35,161 nucleotides of DNA from Actinomycetes bacterium (GTDB lineage Bacteria; Actinomycetota; Acidimicrobiia; Acidimicrobiales; GCA-2861595), in the NCBI GenBank assembly GCA_023264975.1, contig JAHFUS010000042.1:1-35161 (forward strand). The letters run 5' to 3'. The position numbers were made by a program, and so were the translations under genes. Every line of letters starts with the position of its first letter. Positions within the stretch are counted from its first letter, which is position 1. The notes below the pieces were generated by a model that was not told the DNA's origin, did not search any database, and saw nothing but the letters and a program-made list of their open reading frames with translations. Shown here piece by piece: positions 1 through 8,315 of the stretch.

Positions 1-41
1 CTAGGAGGTAGAGGCGACGCCTGCTGTGGCGCTCGACTACG

Positions 42-353
42 TCATCCCGGGCGACGCTTCACCGCCGCCTTGGCCTTGGCCGGCGCCACGACTGGCTCGG
101 CCAGGGCCTCCTCCACGTCGATGTCGCCCGGCTGGACCATGTTCTGGTCGAGCACCCGGATCACGTCGTCGCGGAAAAAGTTGTACTGGCGGGTCCCCGG
201 CAGCCGGCTGGCCTTGAGTCGGCCGTCGAGGGCCATGGACAACACTGTGCGGGCCCCGATGTGCAACAACTCGCCTACCTGGGCGGTGGTGAGCACCGGT
301 GGGTACTGCTCCCGGATGGCTTCGTACAGGTCGTCGTCAGGGGGAGTGACCAC
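42..353 (-). CDS. Helix-turn-helix (excisionase/MerR-like) small protein
   Basis: A 103-residue protein starting at GTG. Residues about 20-67 (from VLTTAQVGELLHIGARTV to the FFRDDVIRVL segment) have the layout of the short winged helix-turn-helix found in excisionases and HTH_17 proteins: a recognition-helix region, then a basic turn, then an aromatic beta strand. The C-terminal third is rich in Ala, Val and Lys and looks disordered. It probably binds DNA; the target cannot be read from the sequence. A decayed integrase lies about 0.9 kb away, so it may be left from a mobile element, but chromosomal copies of this type are also common in actinobacteria. No operon partner is visible. Confidence 0.6.
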   Translation of the reverse strand: MVTPPDDDLYEAIREQYPPVLTTAQVGELLHIGARTVLSMALDGRLKASRLPGTRQYNFFRDDVIRVLDQNMVQPGDIDVEEALAEPVVAPAKAKAAVKRRPG

Positions 354-1205
354 GCTCGCAGTGTAGGCCGTGTACCTCTAGCAAGCGAAGATCAACTTCC
401 GATGACGTGGCTTCGCGCCAGAGCCACCTCGATCACATCAGAGGGTGCTTGCCTGGGCAAGGTGAGCCCGTTGGATCCGGGACGTTCTTCCCTGCTGCCG
501 CCGCCACGTTCTCGGCCAGGAAGTGCGGCAGCGCCAGCCAGGGCCGGTGCGAACGCTGCGTTCGAGAACGCCTGAGTCGGTGCTTCCGATCGCTCTTGTA
601 ACATGCAACAAACGTTAGTAATCGTCTACGAGCGTCGTGGCATCGTCCGAAGGCCCTCTTGGTAGCTCCCGCCGCAAGGTCGGTGCCCGGACCGGGCGGC
701 CCTGATTGCCGCCGCCAGCGGTGTGTCCGGAGCGTTCTTCCATCTCGACCATTCGGCCGCGGGTTGGCCTGGCCGGGCCGTTCGTCGCTGGCCTGGTCGA
801 ACGCCGCGGCCGTTTGCTGCCCGAGAACTGGGCCCGAGGTCCTCGAGCGTGCGCCGCCGACAGCCGCGCGGAGGAGTGTGAGCGCGAGTTCTGAGCGCCC
901 GACGCCGAGGCGGCGGCCGCAGGCCGGCGCCGCTTCCTACAGCCGCTCCGAGGGAGTTTGGACGAAGCGGCGTAGTCTGTAGTGGATCGGTTCTTGGGTG
1001 TCCAGGTGATCTTGCGGTCAGGGCGCGTGGGGTTAGAAGGGCGCGCGGAGTAGCGGTGACGGCGGTCGCCTCGGAGGCGCCGCGGGCGGGGTTTGTCGTG
1101 GCGGTGAACGGCCTCCGTGGCCTTCCAGACGCGTCAGCCCGACGTGGATCGGTGAACCGCCACTCTGTAGTTCGCGGGTCGAAACCGCATGTCGGGTCAT
1201 TCGCA
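354..1205. other. Gene-free stretch, nothing recognised
   Basis: About 850 bases between the helix-turn-helix gene and the integrase remnant. The open frames here have no recognisable domains and no convincing ribosome binding sites. A short AT-richer patch lies around 598-630 and could be a promoter for the minus-strand gene ending at 42, but its distance from that start makes this weak. I see no RNA gene, repeat array or terminator. Confidence 0.4.
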
Positions 1206-1407
1206 GGGAGTTGCGCTGCCAGCCGAGAACGGCGTCGTTGATGGTGGTCTCAGGGCCCCAGTCCAACACCACGTCGCCGTCGCCGTCCTCGGCGACCAGG
1301 CGGGCGAGCTCCCGTTCCGCCTGGCGCTTCCCGCCGTGGAAACGGGCATGCCGGTGGTGGACCTTCCCGGTCGCGTCACGGCCCAGGTAGACCCGCAGCT
1401 CCCACAC
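1206..1407 (-). pseudogene. Tyrosine integrase remnant (N-terminal arm-binding domain)
   Basis: The translation starting MWELRVYLGRDATGKV and continuing through KRQAERELARLV matches the N-terminal AP2-like arm-binding domain of actinobacterial phage-type integrases. It then reaches the start of the core-binding domain (INDAVLGWQRNS) and turns into unrelated sequence. The whole catalytic domain with its R-H-R-Y residues is absent. An in-frame TAG lies two codons before the GTG at 1407, so the original start has probably been lost too. It sits 60 bases from a tRNA gene on the same strand, the usual position of an integrase at a tRNA attachment site. It is best read as the scar of an element that left or decayed. 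Confidence 0.6.
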
Positions 1408-1466
1408 AGGCTAGCCCACCCCGGAAACAAAGCGTCGGAAATGGCCTCTGAGCTGCATGTTTATCG

Positions 1467-1539
1467 TGGGCCCGGCTGGGATCGAACCAGCGACCGAGGG
1501 ATTATGAGTCCCCTGCTCTGACCACTGAGCTACGAGCCC
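1467..1539 (-). tRNA. tRNA with CAU anticodon, probably tRNA-Ile2
   Basis: A complete 73-base cloverleaf without encoded CCA. The acceptor GGGCTCG pairs with CGGGCCC (one G-U), the discriminator is A, the T loop is TTCGATC, and the anticodon loop CTCATAA places CAT at 1504-1506. The D arm, the anticodon-stem region and the GGTCGCTGG segment resemble the tRNA-Ile2 class, whose C34 is changed to lysidine by TilS to read AUA. Elongator tRNA-Met is the alternative, because both carry CAU; the short D loop (AGTGGTCAGA) favours Ile2. An integrase remnant lies just downstream. Confidence 0.85.
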
Positions 1540-1576
1540 CGGACCGGCCGGTCTTGCTGGGACCGCCCGAGGCTAC

Positions 1577-2245
1577 CTACCAGGGCGGTAGCGGAGCCGG
1601 CCGGCGCACCTCGCTGCGCAGCCACAGGGCTATGCCCACCAGGACGAAGGCGATCAGCCCGGCCGCCACCGAAGCAAGTGCACCGACGTCGACGCGGGCC
1701 GAGGCCTCCATGCCGAGCTCCATGGTGTCGTCGCCGCCGCCGATGACTTCGTCGGAGGTGTAGGGAAGCTCTGCCCCAAACCCAGGGTCACCTTCGCCGA
1801 GGTCGGCGTCGTCGACCCGACCGGCCGGCGCTGCGGTCGCAGCACCGGATTGCTTGACTGCGGTCTTCGCCGTCCTGACGGGGGTGCTCGGCGGAATGGG
1901 CGGCGGCTTGTAGGGCGTAGTGCGACTGGGTGCCGCCGCCGTCGGGAGCGGGATGATGCCGGAACCCGGCGTCGCCGGCGCAGGCAGGAGGTGCTCCGTC
2001 GAAACGAGATTCTGCAGGAGGGTCGACGTGGTGGTGGAAGGGTCCGTCGGCTCCACCGTGAGGGGCGGTAGCTCCGGCAGCTGCGCCTCGACGGGCGCCC
2101 CGAGCATGGCCGCGCCGACGACCACCGCGACGGCTGCGCCGCCGAGTCTGCGGAGCACCCGAACCACTCTTTTGCCTCCGGGTGCGAGGCCTGCGTCGTG
2201 ACGTCTCATCGGCACTGTCGGCGAATTGTAGGCAAGCTTTCTCAT
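1577..2245 (-). CDS. Secreted, C-terminally membrane-anchored protein of unknown function
   Basis: 222 residues from the ATG at 2245, which overlaps the stop of the preceding gene as ATGA; an internal ATG at 2209 would give 210 residues. After a basic stretch comes a hydrophobic segment (AAVAVVVGAAMLGAPVEA) typical of a signal peptide. Next is a Pro/Thr/Ser-rich low-complexity region, then an acidic stretch, then a C-terminal transmembrane helix (VAAGLIAFVLVGIALWL) followed by RSEVRR. The predicted topology is an extracytoplasmic linker tethered to the membrane with a short cytosolic tail. No known family was recognised. It is the last gene of a three-gene coupled set. Confidence 0.6.
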   Translation of the reverse strand: MRKLAYNSPTVPMRRHDAGLAPGGKRVVRVLRRLGGAAVAVVVGAAMLGAPVEAQLPELPPLTVEPTDPSTTTSTLLQNLVSTEHLLPAPATPGSGIIPLPTAAAPSRTTPYKPPPIPPSTPVRTAKTAVKQSGAATAAPAGRVDDADLGEGDPGFGAELPYTSDEVIGGGDDTMELGMEASARVDVGALASVAAGLIAFVLVGIALWLRSEVRRPAPLPPW

Positions 2246-2601
2246 CTTCCCAAAGCGGGCGCAACGAGTTGTCGCCGCCACGGCGATGGCTCGGTTGCCG
2301 CCCGCCCCACCCGCTCGGGGTCCGGCTGCACGCCGGCAGCCATGGCCCGGTGCACGAGGTGGGAGGCCACCACCGCCAGTTCCTCTGCTCCCCTCGCCAC
2401 CGACGCGTGCACGGCAGGGGCGGAAGTGATCACCAGCCACATCGGCGTACGCTTGGCCAGGAAGCGCAGCGGCCCCGCCCGGCGAGCCACCCTGGTGGCC
2501 AGCGCCGCCCCGGTCGCGCCGCCTAGCAACTGCGAACGGGACTGCTCCTCGAGGGCGTCCAACAAGTCGGGCCGCTCCGCCACCGGCCGAGGGTGACTCA
2601 C
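2242..2601 (-). CDS. Conserved-looking protein of unknown function
   Basis: 119 residues from a GTG at 2601 whose bases overlap the stop of the upstream gene (GTGA). Its own stop overlaps the next start (ATGA). The sequence is Ala/Arg-rich and helical, with a short hydrophobic run (TPMWLVITSAPAVHASVA) that may be a buried helix and not a membrane span. I do not recognise the family. The tight overlaps on both sides are the main evidence that it is a real gene and not the frameshifted end of its neighbour. Confidence 0.5.
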   Translation of the reverse strand: MSHPRPVAERPDLLDALEEQSRSQLLGGATGAALATRVARRAGPLRFLAKRTPMWLVITSAPAVHASVARGAEELAVVASHLVHRAMAAGVQPDPERVGRAATEPSPWRRQLVAPALGR

Positions 2602-2834
2602 CGCCCTGGTGGGACTCGGCGTGCCAGTGCCCTGCCCGGCGGTTCCAGCACATCGCCGACGGTGGACAGCGACACCGTCCCCGCCTGCGCCGCTGCCCCG
2701 ATCGCCGTGCGCACAACGGCCCGGATGGCGGCGGCACCACCGTCGTCGGCCGCCTTCTCGGTTACCAACGCCTCGGCGATCCCGGCCGCGTCGACGCGAG
2801 CAGGAAGCTCGGGCTCCGGGTGCGCCACGTCCAT
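2598..2834 (-). CDS. Small protein of unknown function, first of a coupled trio
   Basis: 78 residues from ATG at 2834. The N-terminus is acidic (MDVAHPEPELPARVDAAGI). A helical Ala-rich middle follows (EKAADDGGAAAIRAVVRTAI), then a basic end. It lies 65 bases downstream of the otsA wreck on the same strand, and its TGA overlaps the GTG of the next gene. No domain recognised. It might be the remains of a larger protein split by a frameshift, but the clean GTGA overlap argues for two coupled genes. Confidence 0.45.
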   Translation of the reverse strand: MDVAHPEPELPARVDAAGIAEALVTEKAADDGGAAAIRAVVRTAIGAAAQAGTVSLSTVGDVLEPPGRALARRVPPGR

Positions 2835-2899
2835 GGCGGATGACGTACCCAGCAACGGCCCGAACACGCCACCGCCATCGGGCACGGGCCAGAGCCTTG

Positions 2900-3440
2900 T
2901 CAGCCCGCTGCCGCACTGGCGCCGCCCTGGTCGCCGCGCAGGCGCTTCACGTAACGCCGTTGCTCGACGGAGCCACATGCCGATGTCGTGCTCGCGGATG
3001 ACAGCCGCCCAGGCGCCCAGCCGCTCACGCCGCTCGCTGCGCTCATGGTGAGAGCGCGCTGGAGGGTCTCGGCCTGCTGGCGGATGTCGAATGGGTGCAG
3101 GGTGATGGCGAACCGCCCAGCTCCCCGTGGGCACCGGTGTCCTCCGACAACGCCAGCACGCCGTCATGCTCGTTGACGGACACCGCCTTGGCCACCAGGT
3201 CCATGCCGTCGAAGATCGCATTCACGAAAAGGACGTCGAAAAGCTTGTAGGCGGCGACGCCTGGTCCAACACCACGTCGTCCAAGCGGCCGGCCAGGCCC
3301 GACAGGGCGGTGACGAGGCCGCCACCGCCTCGCTTGGTGGTGCGGCCGCCGTCGCTGCGGCCGTGCTCCACCGGCCTGCGGTTCGACACGAGGATGACGG
3401 GGATGGCGCGCTCGTCGTCGTCCACTGTCTCCCTGGTCAT
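2900..3440 (-). pseudogene. otsA: Broken trehalose-6-phosphate synthase
   Basis: Intact OtsA (about 470-500 residues, GT20 family) makes trehalose-6-phosphate from UDP-glucose and glucose-6-phosphate. The N-terminal piece here (VILVSNRRPVEHG, then KRGGGGLVTALSGLAGRLDDVV) ends near 3269 and jumps to a C-terminal piece (YKLFDVLFVNAIFDGMDLVA, then DGVLALSEDTGAHGELG) that normally lies some 300 residues later. Further frame changes follow: a LHPFDIRQQAETLQRALTMS segment in one frame, ERRERLGAWAAVIREHDIGM in another, and RRYVKRLRGDQGGASAAAG back in the first before the stop at 2900. The middle of the enzyme is therefore deleted and the C-terminus carries at least two indels. It is non-functional. 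Confidence 0.8.
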
Positions 3441-3452
3441 GGCGGGTGCACG

Positions 3453-4280
3453 CTACCGGTGGCGGAAGGACGCTCCGGACAGGTGGTGGAGGGCGATGGC
3501 GGCAGCCGTGGCCACGTTGAGCGAGTCGACGGCCCGGGCCATAGGGATCCGAACCCGCTGGTCGGATGCCGCCAGTGCGGCCTCCGAAAGACCGAGGCCC
3601 TCGGCGCCTACGAGCAGCGCCTGTCGGGGCTGCCACTCGATGTCGTGGAGATCGGCGGCGTCGGCCGCAGGGGTGAGGGCCAGCACCTCGAACCCCCGTT
3701 GTCGAAGGTCGGCCAGCAGCCCCGGCCAGGGTGATGCCACGGCGAACGGTACGTGGAGGACATGGCCCATCGAGACGCGGATCGAGCGTCGATAGAGCGG
3801 ATCGGCCGACCTGGGGTCGAGCAGCACGCCGCCGGCCCCGAACGCGGCCGCATTGCGGAACAGGGCGCCCAGGTTCTCGTGGTCGTTGATCCCCTCGGTG
3901 ACCACCAGCAACTGCGCGGCGTCGGCGACCGCTCCGGCATCGGGCAGAGCGTCCCGGTGGGCCGACGCGATGGCGCCGCGGTGGAGGGGGAAGCCGGACA
4001 CCAGGTTCACCACCTCCTGGGGCGCCACGTAGACCGGCACGTCGATGCCGGCGAGGTCGGGCCCAAGGGCTGCGAACCGCTGCGGTGTTAGGAGCAACGA
4101 GCGGACTCGGTAGCGCGACCGGAGCAGTTGGCGCACGACGCCCACGCCCTCGGCGATGAAGAAGGCACCGTCGCCGTCGCCCGCGTGCTCGCGGCGCCGG
4201 CGAAGGTCGGGGTCGGTCAGCCCGATGTAGTCCGACACCCGGTCGTCAGCCGGGTCCTCTATGGGGATGACGTGTGCCAC
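3453..4280 (-). CDS. SpoU/TrmH-family RNA 2'-O-methyltransferase
   Basis: A SPOUT-fold enzyme that transfers a methyl group from S-adenosylmethionine to a ribose 2'-OH in rRNA or tRNA. The N-terminal part (ADDRVSDYIGLTDPDLRRRR, then GDGAFFIAEGVGVVRQLLRS) is the usual substrate-binding domain. The SpoU motifs follow: NDHENLGALFRNAAAFGA (motif 1), ALLVGAEGLGLS (motif 2) and RIPMARAVDSLNVATAAAIA (motif 3). The GTG at 4280 (VAHVIPIEDPADD) is preferred because the family begins there; an in-frame ATG at 4310 would add ten residues. The exact RNA position modified cannot be told. It is transcribed toward the otsA wreck. Confidence 0.85.
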   Translation of the reverse strand: MAHVIPIEDPADDRVSDYIGLTDPDLRRRREHAGDGDGAFFIAEGVGVVRQLLRSRYRVRSLLLTPQRFAALGPDLAGIDVPVYVAPQEVVNLVSGFPLHRGAIASAHRDALPDAGAVADAAQLLVVTEGINDHENLGALFRNAAAFGAGGVLLDPRSADPLYRRSIRVSMGHVLHVPFAVASPWPGLLADLRQRGFEVLALTPAADAADLHDIEWQPRQALLVGAEGLGLSEAALAASDQRVRIPMARAVDSLNVATAAAIALHHLSGASFRHR

Positions 4281-4723
4281 CGCAGGATTGTGGCCGCGAT
4301 GGCGGCGCAAGCCGGCCTCGGTCCCGCCCGCCGGTCTCGACCCATCCTTGACCGGCCCCTAGCGCGCCGGCCCGGCGGAAAGACCAGTGGACGTGTCCCT
4401 CGCGCCGAGGTTTCGGACCAGACGCTGCCGTGCGCTGCTGACACCCGAAGTCAGGCTGATCGTCATGGAAGGTCTTCTCAAGGGGCATGAACCAGTCGGA
4501 GCCGCTTGCGGACGTGGTTCTCGGTGCAGAGGACAGTGTGCCGGCGTTACCTCGTGCCGGCGCGTAGGGCTCCGAAACGGGCCGCGTCGTGTGCTGGTCG
4601 AGGAGTACGTTGGCTCGCGGACGCGGCTACGAGGTTCCCGGCACCGGGTCGGGAAGCAGCCGGATGGAGGTCCTTGTGCAACGCAGCCATGGCCGACGGC
4701 CGGTCCGATCACCTGAGGGGTCG
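4281..4723. other. Intergenic region between divergent genes
   Basis: About 440 bases separate the methyltransferase (leftward) from the ABC transporter operon (rightward), so promoters for both should be here. No frame shows a recognisable protein and I could not assign -35/-10 boxes with confidence. The stretch is long for a simple promoter region and may hold the end of a decayed gene. Confidence 0.35.
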
Positions 4724-5557
4724 ATGGGAAGGACTCGGATCGGTGCCGCCGTCGTGGTGGCGTTGGCGCTGTTCGCGTCCAGCTGCGGTAAGAGCGGCGA
4801 CAGCAACAGCTCCAGCGGCTCGAGCTCGGGCGAGCTCACGGTCGGCTCCGATATTGCCTATCCGCCTGTGGAGTTCTACAAGGAGGGCACAAAGGAGGTG
4901 CAGGGCATCGACTTCGACCTTTGTCAGGCCATCGCCAAGGAGATGGGCCGATCGGGGTGCAAGTTCGTGAACGTCACCTTCGACGGACTGATCCCTGCAT
5001 TGAAGGCGGAGCGCTTCGACGTCATCTTCTCCGCCATGTCGGATACCGCGGAGCGCCAGAAGGAGATCGACTTCGTCGACTACTTCACCGTCGGTACGTC
5101 GATCATCGTCAAGAAGGGCAACCCGGAGAACATCCAGGGGCTCGACGACCTGTGCGGCAGGACGATCGGCGTCCAGCGCGGCACGACGCAGGAAGAGGTC
5201 GCCAACACGCAGAAGGAGAGGTGCAAGTCCTCGGGCAAGGATCTGGACACCCTGACGTTCGATACCGATGTCGACGCGCAGCAGGCCCTCCGGGCCGATC
5301 GCTCGGTTGCCGACATGAACGACTTCCCGGTTGCCGCCTACGTCGCCCAGCAGACCGGTGACTTCGAGGTCGTGGGGGAGCAGATCGAGGCGGGGCCTTA
5401 CGGCGCCGGCGTCCGAAAGAAGGACACGGCGCTGCGCGACTCGCTCCAAAAGGCCCTGCAAGCGGTGATCGCCAGCGGCGAGTACGACGCGGTGCTCGCC
5501 AAGTGGAATGTCGAGAAGGGCGCGCTGAAGACCGCTGCGATCAACGGCGGATCGTAG
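4724..5557 (+). CDS. Amino-acid ABC transporter substrate-binding lipoprotein
   Basis: 277 residues from ATG 4724, chosen because a lipoprotein signal follows at once: a basic start, a hydrophobic run (AAVVVALALF) and the lipobox ASSC. A Ser/Gly linker then leads into a solute-binding family 3 domain (ELTVGSDIAYPPVEFY, then VQGIDFDLCQAIAKEMG, then GLIPALKAERFDVIFSAMSD). The mature protein would be lipid-anchored outside the membrane and deliver a polar amino acid to the permease. Longer in-frame starts upstream lack any signal peptide. The permease start follows within six bases of the stop, so the genes form an operon. The ligand is unknown. Confidence 0.9.
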   Translation: MGRTRIGAAVVVALALFASSCGKSGDSNSSSGSSSGELTVGSDIAYPPVEFYKEGTKEVQGIDFDLCQAIAKEMGRSGCKFVNVTFDGLIPALKAERFDVIFSAMSDTAERQKEIDFVDYFTVGTSIIVKKGNPENIQGLDDLCGRTIGVQRGTTQEEVANTQKERCKSSGKDLDTLTFDTDVDAQQALRADRSVADMNDFPVAAYVAQQTGDFEVVGEQIEAGPYGAGVRKKDTALRDSLQKALQAVIASGEYDAVLAKWNVEKGALKTAAINGGS

Positions 5558-5562
5558 ATACC

Positions 5563-6501
5563 GTGGGGGTGGCGGCGTCGGACGGCAAGGCAGAGCCGGT
5601 GCCCGACGTCGTCAAGGCGATCCCGGTCCGCCACCCGTGGCGGTGGGTGTCGGCCGTGACCGTCGCCCTCGTCGCGGCGTGGATCCTCAAAGGGATGCTC
5701 GGCGTCGTCGACCCGTCAACGATCAGGAGGTACCAGCTCAACGGGCTGATCATGAAGGGTCTGCTGCTGACCGTCGAGATCTCGGTGCTCGCCCAGGTGA
5801 TCGGGATAGTGCTCGGCGTCATCCTCGCCGTCATGCGCCTGTCGAAGAACCCCGTCACGTCCACGAGCGCCTGGATCTACATCTGGCTGTTCCGCGGCAC
5901 CCCCGTGCTCGTCCAGCTGCTGTTCTGGTTCGCTGCCGTACCACTGGCGTTCAAGACGTTCAGCATCGGGATCCCATTCACCAACGTCATCTTCTACGAG
6001 GAGCCGATGGCGCAGTTCATGACGCCGTTCGTCGTCGCCCTCCTCGGTCTCGGGCTCAACGAGGGTGCCTATATGGCCGAGATCGTCCGGGCCGGTATCC
6101 TGTCGGTCGACGATGGGCAGGTCGAGGCGGCGCAAGCGCTCGGGATGACGCCAGTTCTGACGATGCGGCGGATCGTGCTCCCGCAGGCGATGCGCGTCAT
6201 CATCCCGCCCACGGGCAACGAGTTCATCTCGATGCTGAAGACGTCGTCGCTCGCGTCCGTGGTCCTCCTCGAGGAGCTGCTGCGCAACGCGCAGGGGATT
6301 TACCAGACCAACTTGAAGAACCTCGAGCTCCTCATTGTCGCCAGCATCTGGTACCTCGTCCTCACCACCGTGGCCAGCGTGGGGCAGTACTACCTGGAGC
6401 GGCGCTTCGCCCGCGGAGCAGCGCGCGAGCTGCCGCAGACGCCCGTGCAGAGGCTCCGCCGCAACCTGACGTTCCGTCGGCGCGCTCAGGTGGAGGAGTA
6501 G
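5563..6501 (+). CDS. Amino-acid ABC transporter permease
   Basis: 312 residues from the GTG at 5563, six bases after the binding-protein stop; an earlier ATG at 5503 would overlap that gene by 55 bases and is less likely. A cytosolic N-terminus leads to several hydrophobic helices (VSAVTVALVAAWILKGML; LLLTVEISVLAQVIGIVLGV). The His/Glu/Gln-type permease motif is clear: RGTPVLVQLLFW near the centre and the EAA loop EAAQALGMTPVLTMRRIVLP that docks with the ATPase. It would form the membrane channel as a homodimer. The C-terminal tail is basic. The ATPase gene begins three bases after the stop. Confidence 0.9.
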   Translation: MGVAASDGKAEPVPDVVKAIPVRHPWRWVSAVTVALVAAWILKGMLGVVDPSTIRRYQLNGLIMKGLLLTVEISVLAQVIGIVLGVILAVMRLSKNPVTSTSAWIYIWLFRGTPVLVQLLFWFAAVPLAFKTFSIGIPFTNVIFYEEPMAQFMTPFVVALLGLGLNEGAYMAEIVRAGILSVDDGQVEAAQALGMTPVLTMRRIVLPQAMRVIIPPTGNEFISMLKTSSLASVVLLEELLRNAQGIYQTNLKNLELLIVASIWYLVLTTVASVGQYYLERRFARGAARELPQTPVQRLRRNLTFRRRAQVEE

Positions 6502-6504
6502 TCC

Positions 6505-7275
6505 GTGCCCGGCTCGCAGCCACTGGTGCGGGCTGAGACAGTGCACAAGCGGTTCGGTCTCCTGCCGGTGCTCAAGGGCATAACGATGGAGGTCGAGCGC
6601 GGCGAGGTAATGGTGATCATCGGACCTTCGGGGTCGGGGAAGTCCACCTTCCTGCGCTGCATCAACCATCTGGAGAAGATCGACGCCGGGCGCATCTGGG
6701 TCGATGGCGTCCTCGTGGGCTATCGCGAGGCGAACGGCAGGATCCATGAGCTGCGCGAGCGCGAGGTGGCCGCAAGGCGCGCGGAGATCGGGATGGTCTT
6801 CCAGCGGTTCAACCTCTTCCCGCACATGACGGCGCTCGAGAACGTCACCTCGGCGCCCGTGTGGGTGAAGGGGATGCGGCGGGACGAGGCGGGCGCTCTC
6901 GCTCGCGAGCTGCTTGAGACGGTCGGGCTCGGCGACAAGCTACGGGCGTACCCATCGCAGCTCTCCGGCGGGCAGCAGCAGCGCGTGGCAATCGCTCGTG
7001 CCCTCGCTATGGACCCGAAGCTCATGCTCTTCGACGAGCCGACGAGCGCCCTCGATCCCGAACTCGTGGGTGACGTGCTCGACGTGATGAAGGACCTTGC
7101 GCGCCAGGGAATGACGATGGTCGTCGTCACGCACGAGATGGGATTCGCCCGGGAGGTGGGCGACAAGCTGGCCTTCATGGACGGGGGTGTCGTTGTGGAG
7201 CACGGCCCGCCTCGGGACGTACTCGGCGCTCCGCGTCACGAGCGCACACGCTCGTTCCTCTCGAAGGTGCTCTGA
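6505..7275 (+). CDS. Amino-acid ABC transporter ATP-binding protein
   Basis: 256 residues from GTG 6505. All ATPase elements are present in order: Walker [11 protein letters not shown] loop [11 protein letters not shown], signature [14 protein letters not shown], Walker [13 protein letters not shown], and H-loop [13 protein letters not shown]. The 20-odd residue insertion before the Q loop (from [13 protein letters not shown]) is typical of the polar amino-acid group. It energises the permease encoded just upstream. The three genes are a complete importer, with no second permease visible. Confidence 0.93.
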   Translation: MPGSQPLVRAETVHKRFGLLPVLKGITMEVERGEVMVIIGPSGSGKSTFLRCINHLEKIDAGRIWVDGVLVGYREANGRIHELREREVAARRAEIGMVFQRFNLFPHMTALENVTSAPVWVKGMRRDEAGALARELLETVGLGDKLRAYPSQLSGGQQQRVAIARALAMDPKLMLFDEPTSALDPELVGDVLDVMKDLARQGMTMVVVTHEMGFAREVGDKLAFMDGGVVVEHGPPRDVLGAPRHERTRSFLSKVL

Positions 7276-8259
7276 TGCATGGACCGCTGTCGCGTCGAGA
7301 CCTTGACGCCCAACCAGACCGGGCTTCGGCCGTTGGCATGACCTCGTCCGGCATCACCGTGGAGGTCCAGGCCGCCGCCCTCACGGCGGAGGCCTCATCC
7401 AGGACACGCTGGCCGTCGACCGGGCCAAACGCGGCGGTCGCCGGCCTGGCCGCGGGCGGCACCCGGGCGTGCTGCGCCTGGTCCGCGCCGGCACCGCCGC
7501 GGGGGAGGCGCACCAACGGCCGGTCGAGGTAGTGGGCGAGCTCGGCTCCGACCGCCTGGCCGTCCCGGTGCTGCTCGGTCGCGGCGTCTCGGCGTCCATC
7601 CGTACCACCTGCCCGGCGGCCGTGATGCGATCGCCAGCCAGAGACCCGGTCACCCAGCCGGCGCCGTCGATGTCGGCGTTGGCCCGACGGGTCGGCCAAC
7701 ACCGCAAACACAGCCCTCGGGGGTGGCCTCGATCGTCGTTGACGCGCTCACGCGCTCGGTCTCCATGCCGGTGCGACGGTACGCCGAGCCCGAACTCGTC
7801 GCCGTACGGGAGACGAGCAGGTCGAGGATCGAACGTGTGGCATCACCCGGCTGGTGCCCGCACTCCTGTCCCGCAACGCCGGCTCGATGGCACTGTTGAG
7901 GGTGCCCACCGAACGCGGTGCTGCCCCTCGCGAGCGCGACGGATCGACGCTCGGCTGCACCGCGACCGGCCCCCGACTGTCACAGAACGCGCTGACTTGT
8001 CGACGTGGAGATCACCCCGAGGTGCCGGTCGGGGCCCTGGAAACGACCCAGCGGAATACCCGTGTAACGGCACCGTTGGGGCGCGAGGTAACGCTCAGCA
8101 AGTCGGTCGAGCAGGCGAGGGGCGCCAAGTTGCGCACCGCGGCTGCGGCCACGCCGGGCACCTGCGCCCGGCGGTGTCCCAGATCGGCGGGATGGGAGCA
8201 GCGGTAGAACGGATCGCCCGATAGCAGCGCCGTGGGTCCAGGGGGCGAGGGTCCGTGCT
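7276..8259. other. About 1 kb without a supportable gene, probably decayed
   Basis: Frames on both strands stay open for long distances because of the high GC, but none starts cleanly or shows a complete domain. On the minus strand, short stretches look protein-like (DPFYRCSHPADLGHRRAQVPG near 8200; DADIDGAGWVTGSLAGDRIT-type sequence near 7660) and then change frame or hit stops, as expected for a degraded gene. I could not assign the family. No RNA gene or terminator seen. Confidence 0.35.
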
Positions 8260-8315
8260 CCTACGTGCCTACGTGCCTACGTGCCTACGTGCCTACGTGC
8301 CTACGTGCCTACGTG
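8260..8315. repeat. Seven-copy 8-bp tandem repeat
   Basis: Seven perfect copies of cctacgtg run from 8260 to 8315. The array overlaps the 3' end of the methyltransferase gene, whose stop codon (8309-8311) lies inside it. Unit length 8 is not a multiple of 3, so changes in copy number would alter the reading frame of the tail only if the array moved upstream of the stop. It has no spacers and is not CRISPR-like. Confidence 0.95.

Noticed and set aside
1467-1539. Elongator tRNA-Met
   Set aside because: The anticodon alone cannot decide, but the D loop and stem sequences match the tRNA-Ile2 pattern better. Kept as an alternative.
2242-2916. A single 224-residue gene ending at 2242
   Set aside because: Its N-terminal 100 residues are Arg-rich shadow sequence of two other frames; the protein-like part begins at the GTG at 2601.
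8260-8315. CRISPR-like array
   Set aside because: Units are 8 bases long and directly adjacent, with no spacers and no cas genes near.
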